DNA of 64,000 nt from JBGQBN01 sp041494805 (GCA_041494805.1 JBGQBN010000009.1:44012-108011), one strand, 5' to 3'. Positions 15,141 to 24,862 are shown, numbered from the stretch's first letter. Notes: generated by a model not told the origin, from the sequence alone. Numbers and translations are program-made.

Positions 15141-15656
15141 ATGAGGCAATTTTCCGCAGTTCTCGGGTCGCTATTCTTCCTCCTGATTGCGCCGGGAACG
15201 GTGGCGGGGCTAGTGCCGTGGTGGATCTCCCATTGGCGAATGCAAGCGCCGCTGTTGGGTTTTGCTGGGTTTCGCGTGGTTGGAGTATTACTGATTGCAG
15301 CGGGCCTTCCCGTCCTCCTGGACTCATTTGCGCGCTTCGCGCTACAGGGACTGGGAACTCCAGCGCCAGTATTCCCCACGCGCCATCTGGTGGTCACAGG
15401 ACTCTATCGCTATGTACGAAATCCGATGTACGTTGCGGTGGCGGGAGTGATCTTGGGGCAAGGCCTGGTTTTCGGGAATGTTCGAGTGCTTGGCTACGGA
15501 ACGCTGGTCTGGTTGGTTTTTCACCTTTTCGTCATGACCTATGAGGAGCCGGCGTTGCGCCGCAGTTTTGGGGATGAGTACGACGCATTCCGCGCTGGTG
15601 TCCCGCGGTGGATTCCCCGGTGGAGTCCATGGCGGGGCAGCGCGGGACAGGGATAG
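15141..15656 (+). CDS. Isoprenylcysteine carboxyl methyltransferase-like membrane protein
   Basis: This encodes 171 residues from ATG 15,141. Four hydrophobic segments carry a small membrane methyltransferase of the ICMT/PEMT (NnrU-like) type. The diagnostic parts are RHLVVTGLYRYVRNPMYVAV, which binds AdoMet, and the C-terminal YEEPALRRSFGDEYDAFRAG ending with RWIPR. Bacterial members methylate small lipids or cofactors; the substrate is unknown. The upstream extension of the frame to 14,964 is unlikely to be translated. The gene converges with tag, with only 18 bp between stops. Confidence 0.8.
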   Translation: MRQFSAVLGSLFFLLIAPGTVAGLVPWWISHWRMQAPLLGFAGFRVVGVLLIAAGLPVLLDSFARFALQGLGTPAPVFPTRHLVVTGLYRYVRNPMYVAVAGVILGQGLVFGNVRVLGYGTLVWLVFHLFVMTYEEPALRRSFGDEYDAFRAGVPRWIPRWSPWRGSAGQG

Positions 15657-15674
15657 AATCTTGCGCCTGAGAAG

Positions 15675-16265
15675 CTATCCAGGCCTGCCGACCTGGGAGT
15701 AACGGAAACAATCCACTACATGGTCGTTGACCAAGCCTATGGCCTGCATGAAGGCGTAACAAATGGTGGATCCGACGAAAGTGAAACCGTGTTTCTTCAG
15801 GTCTTTGCTCATGGCGTCGGATTCTGGCGTACGCGCGGGAACCTGCTTCGCCGAGCGCCAGGAATTCATCCGGGGATTTCCGCCGATGAATTGCCAAATG
15901 TAGCGGTCGAATGAGCCAAACTCTGCCTGCAGGTTGAGAAATGCTTTTGCGTTTTTCACGGCGGAGTTGATCTTCAGCCGGTTGCGGACGATGCCCGGGT
16001 CGCGCAGCAAGCTTTGGAGTTTGCGACGGTCGTAGCGGGCGATGCGCCTGGGATCGAAGCCGTTGAAAGCGGCGCGATAGTTCGGGCGCTTTCGGAGAAT
16101 CGTATCCCAGCTCAGGCCGGCCTGGGCACCTTCGAGGATGAGGAATTCGAAGAGGATTACTTCGTCGTGAGCGGGCACACCCCATTCTTCGTCGTGGTAG
16201 TGGATGGAGAGTGGGTTGCGCGCCCAGGCGCAACGTGGGAGAGTCGTCTTAGTTTCCGGAATCAT
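15675..16265 (-). CDS. tag: DNA-3-methyladenine glycosylase I
   Basis: This 196-residue protein excises 3-methyladenine from alkylated DNA at the start of base-excision repair. It has the family pattern throughout: RCAWARNPLSIHYHDEEWGV, DEVILFEFLILEGAQAGLSW, then FDPRRIARYD, NRLKINSAVKNAKAFLNLQ, and the C-terminal GFTFVGSTICYAFMQAIGLV with the NDHVVDCFRY end. The length is normal for the family. A Cys and a His near the N-terminus plus Cys/His near the C-terminus can form the zinc snap. Confidence 0.92.
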   Translation of the reverse strand: MIPETKTTLPRCAWARNPLSIHYHDEEWGVPAHDEVILFEFLILEGAQAGLSWDTILRKRPNYRAAFNGFDPRRIARYDRRKLQSLLRDPGIVRNRLKINSAVKNAKAFLNLQAEFGSFDRYIWQFIGGNPRMNSWRSAKQVPARTPESDAMSKDLKKHGFTFVGSTICYAFMQAIGLVNDHVVDCFRYSQVGRPG

Positions 16266-16283
16266 GTCGGCTGGTTCGAAGAG

Positions 16284-16301
16284 GCGGGCGAGGGCGCCCG
16301 C
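16284..16301. repeat. Short palindrome GGGCG...CGCCC
   Basis: GGGCGAGGGCGCCCGCCC lies in the short gap between the tag start and the SYLF gene end, followed by CACACT. A related GGGCGAGACGCCCGCCC copy occurs at 44,626-44,642. Confidence 0.5.
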
Positions 16302-16316
16302 CCCACACTCGCACTA

Positions 16317-17024
16317 CTACTGCAGCGACTTGGGTTCGGACCGATTCTTCGGTGAATGCTGGTTGAGCAGCGAGACCAGTTCCCGTCCTGAGGCTGGAAC
16401 TCCGGCTTTGCCCTGGCGCAGGATCTCTTTCGCGCTCAGTTTGCGGCCGTAGAGCTTTTCATTGGCGCGGTTATCGGGGCGCAGCGTAGAACCCTCCAGC
16501 GAGACGCCGGCAAACAGCCCGCGGGAGCGGGAATAGGAAAGAATTTCTGCCCGCATCACTACGTCGGTGGCGGCGGTCGAGTCGCGGCCCTTGGGGCCGG
16601 CTGCAGCAGCGGCGTCGGCGCCCAGCTTTACTTTGCTGCCCATCAGAGAGTCTGCGCCGCGCGGATTCATGACCAGCAGCACGAAGTCGGTGGCCTGCCC
16701 ACCCAACTGCAGACCGATATTGCCGCCTTCGAGGGCATACATGGCGGGCGCGCCCCAAGGACCGGTGAAGTGCTGTCCGGTGCGGCAGGTCATCACACCA
16801 CGACCGTAGCTGCCACCGATCCCGATGGCGAATTTCTTTACCGAGGGCAGGACAATCATACACTCGGCGCGATCGATCAGATCTTTGGGAATGTCATCCG
16901 GGATATTGATGATTTCCTGCAACACCTGACCGGCTTCTTTCACGCGATCTTCTTCTTTCTCGCTGTCGGCGGCTGCGGGAAGCAAGAAAGCACACACCAG
17001 GAGAAGTGCCATCGGGGTTTTCAT
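16317..17024 (-). CDS. Secreted SYLF (Ysc84) domain lipid-binding protein
   Basis: This 235-residue protein has a signal peptide (MKTPMALLLVCAFLLPAAAD) and a perfect GGAGG ribosome site. The rest matches the SYLF/Ysc84 domain: VLQEIINIPDDIPKDLIDRA, ECMIVLPSVKKFAIGIGGSY, GRGVMTCRTG, GPWGAPAMYALEGGNIGLQ, and DVVMRAEILSYSRSRGLFAG. The domain binds acidic lipids in eukaryotes. In bacteria it occurs in exported proteins of unknown role. It is monocistronic, divergent from the VWA gene. Confidence 0.88.
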   Translation of the reverse strand: MKTPMALLLVCAFLLPAAADSEKEEDRVKEAGQVLQEIINIPDDIPKDLIDRAECMIVLPSVKKFAIGIGGSYGRGVMTCRTGQHFTGPWGAPAMYALEGGNIGLQLGGQATDFVLLVMNPRGADSLMGSKVKLGADAAAAAGPKGRDSTAATDVVMRAEILSYSRSRGLFAGVSLEGSTLRPDNRANEKLYGRKLSAKEILRQGKAGVPASGRELVSLLNQHSPKNRSEPKSLQ

Positions 17025-17331
17025 GAGTCCTCCAGATTTTGTCTGAACCCTTATTTTAAACCAGCGGCGGGTCCTGCGTATTAATCGGAAGAGCGGGGTG
17101 CGGGCTTAAGTCGTGTTCTTCCCCAACAACATCCGAATCAGAGTCTTTCACCAGCCGCTAAGTGGCAGAGAGAGTGAGTGTTGTTCTCTATGACCAAACG
17201 CGTGCTCCTTTTGTAACTTGGCACTAGCCAAAGCGTCCCCTAAAGTCAGAGGAGTGAAGATGGCTTCCACGGCGGCGTTCGGCCCCTCACGTGCATCTAT
17301 CTCAAGAGGAAGCCGTTAGCGGTGGTTTGTA
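17025..17331. other. Divergent intergenic region with a TTGGC-N4-GCCAA dyad
   Basis: This 307-bp region lies between the SYLF gene (minus) and the VWA gene (plus). TTGGCACTAGCCAA (17,218-17,231) is a perfect 5-bp dyad about 100 bp before the VWA start and could be an operator. No ORF or RNA gene is supported. Confidence 0.4.
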
Positions 17332-18354
17332 GTGAAAGTTTTGGATAAGTTGGGAATGAAGTACACAAGAGGGTGGTCTTTTTGTCTCGGAGCACTCATT
17401 CTGGCTGCGGCTGGGTTGCCGCTGCGGGCGCAGTCTCCCTACGTCGCTACGGCGGGCTCGGTTGTTCCCGCGGTTTCATCTTCATCCAGCCCTGATTCCG
17501 ACCAATCCGGGGATTCCATCCTTACCATCAGGAAACGGGTGGACGAGGTTAACGTTCTCTTTATTGCGACGGACCGGCATGGCAAGTTTGTGCGCAACCT
17601 GAACCAGAAAGACTTCACCATCCTGGACGATCACAAGCCGCCGCAAACCATTGTGAATTTTCGCCGCGAGACCGACCTGCCCCTCGAGCTGGGGTTGTTG
17701 GTGGATACCAGCGGTTCAGTACGCACGCGCTTTGATTTCGAGCAGGAGGCAGCGGTCAGCTTTCTGCAGCGCACGCTGCGCCCAAATTTCGATAAAGCTT
17801 TCGTGATGGGATTCAACGGCCACAGCCAGATCGCGCAGGACTTCACCGATAACGTCACGCTGCTGGCTACGGGGGTACACAATCTGCACAGCAGCGGAGG
17901 TACCGCGCTGTACGATGCCATTTATCACGCCTGCCGCGATAAGCTGATCAAGGGCAAGGCGGATCACCCGGTTCGCCGTGCCATCGTCGTGATCAGCGAC
18001 GGCGAGGACAATCAGAGCGAGTACAACAAGGCACAGGCGATTGAAATGGCGCAGCGCGCCGAAGTGATCATTTATGCGATTTCGACCGACGACAGCGGTC
18101 TGGTCCTGCGCGGTGACAAGGCTTTGCAACAGCTTGCCGACACGACCGGTGGGCGCGCCTTCTTTCCGTTCAAGATGAAGGACATCAGGAACTCATTCTC
18201 CGCGATTGAAGATGAACTGCGCAGCCAATACGTGGTTTCCTACCGGCCCGCCGACTTCGACGCCGACGGGCGTTTCCGCTCCATCGAGATTACCGCGCTG
18301 AAGAAAGACCTCCAGGTGAGGGCGCGCAAGGGTTACTACGCGCCTCGGCAGTAG
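17332..18354 (+). CDS. VWFA-related acidobacterial domain protein
   Basis: This 340-residue protein (GTG 17,332; ATG 17,356 is an alternative) begins with a hydrophobic export signal (SFCLGALILAAAGLPLRAQ). After a Ser-rich linker it holds a von Willebrand A domain with the MIDAS metal site LLVDTSGSVRTRF, the GGTALYDAIYHAC loop and VVISDGEDNQSEYNKA. It ends with RSQYVVSYRP and VRARKGYYAP, which are typical of the acidobacterial VWFA-related family (TIGR03436). Acidobacteriota carry many paralogues of unknown function; a secreted adhesive or scaffolding role is likely. Confidence 0.9.
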   Translation: MKVLDKLGMKYTRGWSFCLGALILAAAGLPLRAQSPYVATAGSVVPAVSSSSSPDSDQSGDSILTIRKRVDEVNVLFIATDRHGKFVRNLNQKDFTILDDHKPPQTIVNFRRETDLPLELGLLVDTSGSVRTRFDFEQEAAVSFLQRTLRPNFDKAFVMGFNGHSQIAQDFTDNVTLLATGVHNLHSSGGTALYDAIYHACRDKLIKGKADHPVRRAIVVISDGEDNQSEYNKAQAIEMAQRAEVIIYAISTDDSGLVLRGDKALQQLADTTGGRAFFPFKMKDIRNSFSAIEDELRSQYVVSYRPADFDADGRFRSIEITALKKDLQVRARKGYYAPRQ

Positions 18355-18395
18355 CAGGAAAATCAAGGCTGCTAACTGTTTTAGTGGTTGCGCGC

Positions 18396-20009
18396 CTACT
18401 TGTCGCGCGCTTTTTGCGCTCCCGCCAGCAAGCCATACACGCTTAGCTTCTTGACCGCGGGCACATACACTTTGCCGTTCGCAATAGTGGGAACGGTGAA
18501 TTTCACCGCGCCTCCAGCATCGTCGCGGGCTGAGTTCTGCTGGCTGTTGTAGAGCTCGGTGGAGACATTGGTGGCGTCGTAGGCGTGCAGGGTCGCGGAT
18601 CCGCTGCCGTAGTCATCGGTCTGTAGCGCCCAGACAATTCCGTCAGTGACTCCATTGGCAGAAATGGATGGGGTCGGGCCCGGGTATCCGAAAAAGGTCG
18701 GCGACTCTGAGGTAGGAGAGGTGGATAGCAGACCTGAAACGGGGTCGAAGGCATACAGCTTCAGGTAATCACCGCTGCCGCCGAAGTACACGCTATTGTT
18801 CCACCAAGCGGGCGCCCCCCAGACACCGCCGATGGCGCGGTCCAGGCTCTGCACGATCTGGCTGTTGTCGTTGGGATTGTAGTGTCCCATGTGGTCGCGG
18901 TCGACCAGGTAGATGGTGCCTTCCTTGCCCGCCTCCACCAAGAGGCGTTTATGAGGGCCTCCTTGATCGGGGAGCAGCAGCACTCCACCCGAGCCGAGGT
19001 CGACGTCCCCGCGGTTCAAGTCATCCTGGTCATACGGAGTGAAATAATCGGTCGGCTGCAGGCGGTTGGCGCTGGGGGGCGCCAGCCTGACAATACTTTC
19101 TCCGAAGTCACGCCCGTGCTGGTTGACATCAAAGGTGCCGTTGCCGGTGGCGACGAAGGTGTTGAAGCGGACGTCGCCCGCCGGGCCGGTTCCGCTCTGC
19201 CACACCCCTCCCAAGCCCCCGTTGGGAGTGGAATTCCAGACTCCGGTTTGGGCCAGCGTGGATGCGTTATAGGACACTACCCAGGCGTGGTAGGGGCCAA
19301 TGTCGCAGTGCGAAGCCCAAGCGATGTACACGTTGCCGTTTTGCAGCAGCAGGCCTGGACGCTGGGCCTCCCGCAGCGCGTCGAATTTCACGCGGCCGTT
19401 CTGGGAGCCGTCGCCGGTCCCAGGAACCCTGGCCTTAATAACTATGGGAGCGCCGAATTTTTCTGCCCCAGTGGTGATGTCGAGGGCGTGCAAACGCTGC
19501 ACGAACCGGCCTTGCTCTTTTGTCTTAGCCAGCACGTACAGGGTTCCCGTGCTGGTATCGATCACGGGTGTGCCGCTGACCCCAATCTCGGGGACGAGAT
19601 CACTGCAGGAAACATCGCCGCTGGAGACCGTGGTAATGCCCTGGGAGGGGTTGATGAAACTTGTCTGCCATAGGGGAGAGGCGTTGCTGCCGGTGTTGTT
19701 GTCGGCGTCGAAGGCGTAAACACTGTCGTGCTCGGTGGCCACGTACACCACGTTGTGCATGCCTTTTCCGGGGATATTCACGTTGGGCAGATAGAGCGGC
19801 TGGGCGTAGACGTAGCCATCCAGGGTTTGGGAGAACAGTTTGCCGAACTGGTTTACGTTGACGTTGGCGGGCGTCAGGACGGTCTCGCTGGTGTTCTGCC
19901 CGGTACGACTATTGTCATTGCGAGAAGTGGTGACGCTGACCTGCGCGAAGCCCGGAAGCAATAGCCCGAGCACAAGCGCGAAGATTAGGGCGGGAGAGTA
20001 CGATTTCAT
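18396..20009 (-). CDS. Secreted beta-propeller (PQQ-like repeat) protein
   Basis: This encodes 537 residues from ATG 20,009, chosen because it begins a signal peptide (SPALIFALVLGLLLPGFAQ). The mature protein is Asn/Gly-rich with repeated blade patterns: YVYAQPLYLPNVNIPGKG, VVYVATEHDSVYAFDAD, VIDTSTGTLYVLAKTKE, and VWGAPAWWNNSVYFGGSGD. This fits PQQ-enzyme-like propellers without visible active-site residues. Probably a surface or periplasmic protein that binds a polymer or serves as a scaffold. It is divergent from the STN-TonB receptor operon. Confidence 0.78.
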   Translation of the reverse strand: MKSYSPALIFALVLGLLLPGFAQVSVTTSRNDNSRTGQNTSETVLTPANVNVNQFGKLFSQTLDGYVYAQPLYLPNVNIPGKGMHNVVYVATEHDSVYAFDADNNTGSNASPLWQTSFINPSQGITTVSSGDVSCSDLVPEIGVSGTPVIDTSTGTLYVLAKTKEQGRFVQRLHALDITTGAEKFGAPIVIKARVPGTGDGSQNGRVKFDALREAQRPGLLLQNGNVYIAWASHCDIGPYHAWVVSYNASTLAQTGVWNSTPNGGLGGVWQSGTGPAGDVRFNTFVATGNGTFDVNQHGRDFGESIVRLAPPSANRLQPTDYFTPYDQDDLNRGDVDLGSGGVLLLPDQGGPHKRLLVEAGKEGTIYLVDRDHMGHYNPNDNSQIVQSLDRAIGGVWGAPAWWNNSVYFGGSGDYLKLYAFDPVSGLLSTSPTSESPTFFGYPGPTPSISANGVTDGIVWALQTDDYGSGSATLHAYDATNVSTELYNSQQNSARDDAGGAVKFTVPTIANGKVYVPAVKKLSVYGLLAGAQKARDK

Positions 20010-20328
20010 GGTTTCCCCTGGGTCAAGGATCGTTTGCATAACCGATATCCGGCTGGCTGGACGGAAGCCTGCAGCGAAGCGGCTAACGTGGCAGACCATC
20101 TTCTATGCCACGCGGCTGGATGTCAAGGAGAGGAGCGGATAGAGACTTTGGTTAGGGGGTAGGTCAGAGGATTGGGATCGGTCGCGGTAAGCTGTTTTGT
20201 TTCTGTCGAATATGAGGCCTATAAGGTCCTGTGCCGGGAGGGGTACTGGTGCTACAATTTTAAGAGTTTGGCGGAAAGGACTCCACCCCCGGAGTCGCCG
20301 CGAAACAGGGCCGGGTTTGGGGGTTCTG
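20010..20328. other. Divergent intergenic region, 319 bp
   Basis: This lies between the beta-propeller gene (minus) and the STN gene (plus) and should carry both promoters. A GC-rich stretch near 20,275-20,325 lies just before the STN start. No other gene is supported. Confidence 0.4.
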
Positions 20329-21144
20329 ATGTTGGTTGTGCGTCCGAAATTCGCAATCATCTCCCTGCTTGCAATCTTGCTGGCACTGGTAACTCCGGTT
20401 TACGCCGCCCAGCGGCATTCGGGGCGCAAACGTCCGGTGAAGCACGAGCAGCCTGCGCCCACGCCCCCACCGGTTGTGCCGCCCGTCCTGCTTACTTTGG
20501 AGCAGATGCCGTCATCGCTGCCGCAGGTCGCGTTTCACAATGGACAACTGACCATCGTGGCTGAGAACTCGACGTTGGGGGACATTCTACGGGCCGTACA
20601 CACCCAGACCGGGGCTGCGGTCGACGTCCCGGCGAACGCGACCGAACGCGTAGTTAGTCACCTTGGTCCCGGGCCGGCGCGAGATGTGCTGGCCGCGTTG
20701 CTCAACGGGTCGCATTTCAACTACGTGATGCTAGGTTCGCTGGCCGACCCTAGGGCGCTGGAGCGGGTAATCCTGACGCCCAAGTCGGGGAGCGGGCAGG
20801 ACAGTGCGGCGCTGCAAGCCAATGCTGTCAGCCAGCCCGCCAGTCAGCCGGTTTATACCCAGGCGGAGCCTCCGATTGGCACTCCGCCGGGGCAGGAAGC
20901 AGACGATCTGTCCAATGACGATTTCTCAGACGACATAGGGGAAGTTGACACGCAACCCGACGGCCAGGGCGCTCCCGCTGACGAGCAACAGGTGCAGCAG
21001 CAACCCAATGGCCAGCAAAACGTCAAGAGCCCGGAACAGCTTCTGCAGGAGTTGCAGCGTCAGCAACGCCGGCTGCAGGGTTTGCCGGAGGGTCTCCCGC
21101 CACAGCCTGGCCAGCCGCCACAAGCCCCGCCACCGCCACAATAG
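20329..21144 (+). CDS. Exported STN (secretin/TonB N-terminal) domain protein
   Basis: This encodes 271 residues. ATG 20,329 starts a signal or anchor segment (FAIISLLAILLALVTPVYAA). A proline-rich stretch follows, then an STN domain: FHNGQLTIVAENSTLGDILR, AVHTQTGAAVDVPANATER, and the end LNGSHFNYVMLG. The C-terminal half is low-complexity, Gln/Pro/Asp-rich, with a Gln-rich helix (SPEQLLQELQRQQRRLQGLP). STN domains sit in the periplasm on secretins and some TonB receptors; here the domain is a separate protein encoded 6 bp before a TonB-dependent receptor, so the two probably work together. Confidence 0.75.
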   Translation: MLVVRPKFAIISLLAILLALVTPVYAAQRHSGRKRPVKHEQPAPTPPPVVPPVLLTLEQMPSSLPQVAFHNGQLTIVAENSTLGDILRAVHTQTGAAVDVPANATERVVSHLGPGPARDVLAALLNGSHFNYVMLGSLADPRALERVILTPKSGSGQDSAALQANAVSQPASQPVYTQAEPPIGTPPGQEADDLSNDDFSDDIGEVDTQPDGQGAPADEQQVQQQPNGQQNVKSPEQLLQELQRQQRRLQGLPEGLPPQPGQPPQAPPPPQ

Positions 21145-21150
21145 GTAGCG

Positions 21151-23550
21151 ATGCGCCGAACGGATGCGGGAACTGGGCATGGGTTGACGGTGGCTAGGAA
21201 TCTGCTGATTCTCGCCCTCTACCTTCCGCAATTGCTTCACGCTCAGATTGACATAGGCACGGTGAAAGGCACGGTGTCTGATCCGAGCAATGCGCGGGTT
21301 GCGCGGGCGCGCGTAAGTCTGGAGAATCCGCTCTCCGGCCGGAAGAGCCAGAGGCTTGCCGACGACCAGGGCGTTTTTGAGTTTGACAATGTGCCTTATG
21401 GCTCGTACCTGCTGCGGATAGACGCGAGCGGCTTCCAACCCTATGCTCACGAAATCAGTGTGCGTTCCAACGTTCCTGCCCAGGTAGTCGTTACCCTAGA
21501 GGTGATTTCGGCGCGGGAGTCAGTCACGGTCAGAGCCCCGACAAATCTGGTCCAGAAAGACATCTCTCGCAGCGAGACCGCGATCGATGAGAAGTCCATT
21601 GAACTGGCGCCGGCGGTGCTGACCAGAAACCGTTTGCAGGCGGTGGTGGCGACTACACCAGGTTGGAGCACAGAAAACGACGGGCTGATGCATATTCGCG
21701 GCGTGGACGACGGGGCACTCTATGTGGTGGATGGTATTCCTACTCCGGATCGGCTGGACGGTTTTTCCGCCAGTTCGCTCGATACCGAGACGATCAGCTC
21801 GGTAAACGTGATTACGGGCAACATTCCGGCTGAGTTCGGGGACCGCACGGGCGCGGTGGTGGTGGTCCAGCCGAAGTCGGGACTCGACACGCCATTGACC
21901 GGAACGCTTTCCGTGGGGGCGGGCAGTGTGCGGTCCGGTGAATTGTCCACTACAGTGGCAGGGGGAACCCGGCGTTGGGGTTTTTTTCTTTCCGGTTCGG
22001 GCAATCGTTCCGATCGCTTTCTTGATCCGGTTGACCCGCGAAATTTCAATAATCAGGGCGGAGCGGCGTCCCTGTCTTTAAGAACAGACTGGCACCCCAC
22101 AACCGATGACACCATCCTTGTAGGCGGATCTGTGGAAGGCACCGACTTCCGCGTTCCCAACAATCTGATCCAGGAGCTGGCGGGTCAGCGGCAGCGCCAG
22201 GAATTGCGGGACAACCGGCAGTCGGTTTCATGGCAGCACATATGGTCGGCGAATACGCTTACTAATTCCGCCTATTTTCGGAGTTTCTACGGCTCGCGAC
22301 TCTTCGGCAGTTCGTTCGACGTTCCGCTGTTCGCGGACCAGAACCGTCATCACACCCGGCAGGGATTCATCGCCAGCATGACGCATTCCACGCACGGTCA
22401 CACCATCAAGCTGGGAGCTGAGGTTGCACGAGTCTCCGTGAATGAAGTCTTTAGCTTCGCGGTCACCGACCAGCAAGCGGCACAAGAGGCGGGCTTGACT
22501 CCGGCGGCGATGGCCTTTACTCCGGCGAGCCCGTTTCTGTTTGCGGATCACGTCACACGCGGTGCTGAGTCCGCGTACGTGCAGGATGACTTCTCGCCGT
22601 TGCCGAATTTGACCATCAATGCCGGCCTCAGGTTTGATCATTCCAATTTGCTGGCCTCCGATCAGCAGGTGAGCCCGCGGATCGGCGCGGCTTACTATTT
22701 GACCCGGACCAAGACTGTACTGCGCGCTTCGTTCAACCGTCTTTACATGCCGCCCCAGGTGGAGAACCTGCTGCTGGCGAGTTCGGAGCAAGCGCGCGCA
22801 CTTTCACCGTTCGCGACGCAGGCCGGAGGTGGGGGTGCGGCGATCTTTCCAGAAAAAGCGTCGGCTTTTGAAGTTGGCTTGGTGCAGCAGCTTGCCCGGA
22901 TCTTGAGACTCAACGTGGCTTACTGGTGGCGAACGTTCCGCAATATTGACGACCCCAACGTTCTTTTTGGCACAACTATCATTTTTCCAAACAGTGTCGC
23001 GGAGGCCAGAGCGAAAGGGATTGATGTCCGCCTGGACGTGCCGGAGCGCAGAGGATGGTCGGGGCATCTGAGCTATAGCAACAGCCGAATCACGGAAACA
23101 GGTCCGCTGAATGGCGGGCTATTTCTGACCCAGGACTTTATGGACATTGGTCCCGGGACTGAATTTGTTCCTGACCACGACCAGCGCAACGTGGGCTCGT
23201 TTGCGGTCACTTATACGGGCCAGCATCACGGGTTGTGGGCCTCGTTCTCGGGCAAGTACGAAAGCGGAGTTCCGATCGAGGTCGAAGAAGCCGAGTTAGA
23301 CAAGCTGAGGACTGCTCCGGGCGCCGAGCTGGTGAACTTTGCCACCCAGCGAGTGAAGCCGTGGGCGGTGTTCGGGTGGTCGGGCGGCATGGACTTGGTT
23401 CGCAGAGAACGGATGACGATGAGCGCACAGCTGGATGTCCAGAATGTGGCGAACCATCCGTTCGTATACAACTTCGGCAACCCCTTCTCGGGAACCCACT
23501 TTGGGTATCCGCGACTGTTCGCGGGGCGCTTGAAATTCACGTTTCACTGA
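21151..23550 (+). CDS. TonB-dependent outer-membrane receptor with CarboxypepD-reg-like domain
   Basis: This 799-residue protein has a signal peptide (NLLILALYLPQLLHAQ), an N-terminal carboxypeptidase-regulatory-like domain (GTVKGTVSDPSNARVARARV, to about residue 115), a plug (VDDGALYVVDGIPTPDRLDG, VITGNIPAEFGDRTGAVVVV) and a 22-strand-type barrel ending in aromatic LKFTFH. Such OmpA-CarO/RagB-like receptors import large ligands such as polysaccharide fragments or metal complexes and are abundant in Acidobacteriota. The gene is 6 bp after the STN gene and 31 bp before a HAF-repeat gene, so the three form one operon. Confidence 0.88.
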   Translation: MRRTDAGTGHGLTVARNLLILALYLPQLLHAQIDIGTVKGTVSDPSNARVARARVSLENPLSGRKSQRLADDQGVFEFDNVPYGSYLLRIDASGFQPYAHEISVRSNVPAQVVVTLEVISARESVTVRAPTNLVQKDISRSETAIDEKSIELAPAVLTRNRLQAVVATTPGWSTENDGLMHIRGVDDGALYVVDGIPTPDRLDGFSASSLDTETISSVNVITGNIPAEFGDRTGAVVVVQPKSGLDTPLTGTLSVGAGSVRSGELSTTVAGGTRRWGFFLSGSGNRSDRFLDPVDPRNFNNQGGAASLSLRTDWHPTTDDTILVGGSVEGTDFRVPNNLIQELAGQRQRQELRDNRQSVSWQHIWSANTLTNSAYFRSFYGSRLFGSSFDVPLFADQNRHHTRQGFIASMTHSTHGHTIKLGAEVARVSVNEVFSFAVTDQQAAQEAGLTPAAMAFTPASPFLFADHVTRGAESAYVQDDFSPLPNLTINAGLRFDHSNLLASDQQVSPRIGAAYYLTRTKTVLRASFNRLYMPPQVENLLLASSEQARALSPFATQAGGGGAAIFPEKASAFEVGLVQQLARILRLNVAYWWRTFRNIDDPNVLFGTTIIFPNSVAEARAKGIDVRLDVPERRGWSGHLSYSNSRITETGPLNGGLFLTQDFMDIGPGTEFVPDHDQRNVGSFAVTYTGQHHGLWASFSGKYESGVPIEVEEAELDKLRTAPGAELVNFATQRVKPWAVFGWSGGMDLVRRERMTMSAQLDVQNVANHPFVYNFGNPFSGTHFGYPRLFAGRLKFTFH

Positions 23551-23581
23551 TCTGGAGAACTATTGACCTGGAGATCTGGCA

Positions 23582-24619
23582 ATGATTGTAGGCCGTGGCA
23601 AAGCACATGGGCGTGTGGTTTGGATTTGTTTCTTGGTGGTATTTGCGGTTACAGGCTTGGCTGGCGAATCGGCAACCAAGGCTCCTCCCGCGCGGCACTA
23701 CCGGATCATCGAGTTACCATTGCGACCCTTGCACCTGAGCAACTCGGGCGAGGTGGTGGGGACTATTGGCGCGAACCGTGCGGCCATCTGGAGCGAGCGC
23801 GGAGGTTTGCAGCCGCTGGCCATCCCGGGCGGGTTTTCTGAGACTGAGGCTCGAGGTTCGAGCGGGAAGGGGCACGTGGTCGGAATTGCGTTGAACAACG
23901 ACCACAGCAAATCAAGCGCGTTTATCTACGAGAGCGGCAAGATGACTTTGCTCCCGGGAGATGGCTCGAAGGCGCTGGCGGTGAATGACTCTGGCACGGT
24001 GGTTGGCGAGTCGAAAGTAAAAGGAAAAATCCCGACTACTCCGGTGGTTTGGAAGGCGGGAACTATCACTGACCTGGGCGCTTGCTGCGGAGGGGTGGCC
24101 AGTGCAATCAACAGCAGTGACCAGGTTGTCGGGTATTTGTACGACCAACAGGGACGCTATAGAGCGTTTCGCTGGGACCAGGCGCATGGGGTGCAGTACT
24201 TGGGCGAGCCCGACGTCTACAGTTCGGCGGTGGCGATCAACGATAGTGGCCATGTCGTGATCCAGGAATTTGAGAAGGGTGCGTATCTCTACAAAGGCGA
24301 AGGCAAGATGATCCGGCTGGTGACCTCGGATGGGAATCCAGCCGACGTTCGGGGTTTGAACAATGCAGACGTCGTGGTCGGGGGCTTCGGGCCTTTTGCA
24401 GACGCTAGCAAGGCCTTCCTGTGGGACGAGAAGCAACAGTTCCACGATCTGAATGACCTGATCCCGGCGAGTTCAGGATGGAAACTGGAATCCGCGTATG
24501 GCATCAACGATCTCGGTCAGATAATCGGCGTGGGGGACTTCAAAGGCAAAGAGGATGTCGGGTTTCTGCTGGTAGAGGAGAAGGGCGGCAAGGTGGACGG
24601 TGGTCGGGACTCTCAGTGA
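23582..24619 (+). CDS. Secreted HAF-repeat protein in the receptor operon
   Basis: This encodes 345 residues with a signal peptide (HGRVVWICFLVVFAVTGLAG). Repeat cores include VNDSGTVVGESKV, INSSDQVVGYLYD, INDSGHVVIQEF, LNNADVVVGGFG and INDLGQIIGVGDF. These match the HAF family but the N-terminus lacks the YTQID start seen in three close paralogues here. It follows the TonB receptor closely, so it may be a surface partner of that transporter. The role is unproven. Confidence 0.78.
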   Translation: MIVGRGKAHGRVVWICFLVVFAVTGLAGESATKAPPARHYRIIELPLRPLHLSNSGEVVGTIGANRAAIWSERGGLQPLAIPGGFSETEARGSSGKGHVVGIALNNDHSKSSAFIYESGKMTLLPGDGSKALAVNDSGTVVGESKVKGKIPTTPVVWKAGTITDLGACCGGVASAINSSDQVVGYLYDQQGRYRAFRWDQAHGVQYLGEPDVYSSAVAINDSGHVVIQEFEKGAYLYKGEGKMIRLVTSDGNPADVRGLNNADVVVGGFGPFADASKAFLWDEKQQFHDLNDLIPASSGWKLESAYGINDLGQIIGVGDFKGKEDVGFLLVEEKGGKVDGGRDSQ

Positions 24620-24862
24620 GGCATCCTCGGTGGAACAAGGACGTGCCACACCACAGCCGCGGGTCCGTAACGGATAAGCGCACAGGGCAGTCCACGCCAT
24701 TTCACTCGAGTTATCTCAAGTACTTGTGGAGTCAATCCGCGCTTATAGCAGCGATAAATTGTTTCAATTTCCATTTCGGCGTTCGATTTGCTATCTGTAG
24801 TTTTCAGTTGCAGGGTTGAATCATTCCTCCGGAAGGGCGGAGCTGACAGCAGAGAGAACCGA

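Noticed and set aside
17218..17234. Possible sigma-54 promoter (TGGCAC followed by AAAGC)
   Set aside because: The GG to GC spacing is off by one and the -12 element does not match TTGCA; kept only as a possible dyad operator.
18882..19673. Plus-strand frame opposite the beta-propeller gene
   Set aside because: Antisense shadow of a high-GC coding region; composition not protein-like.
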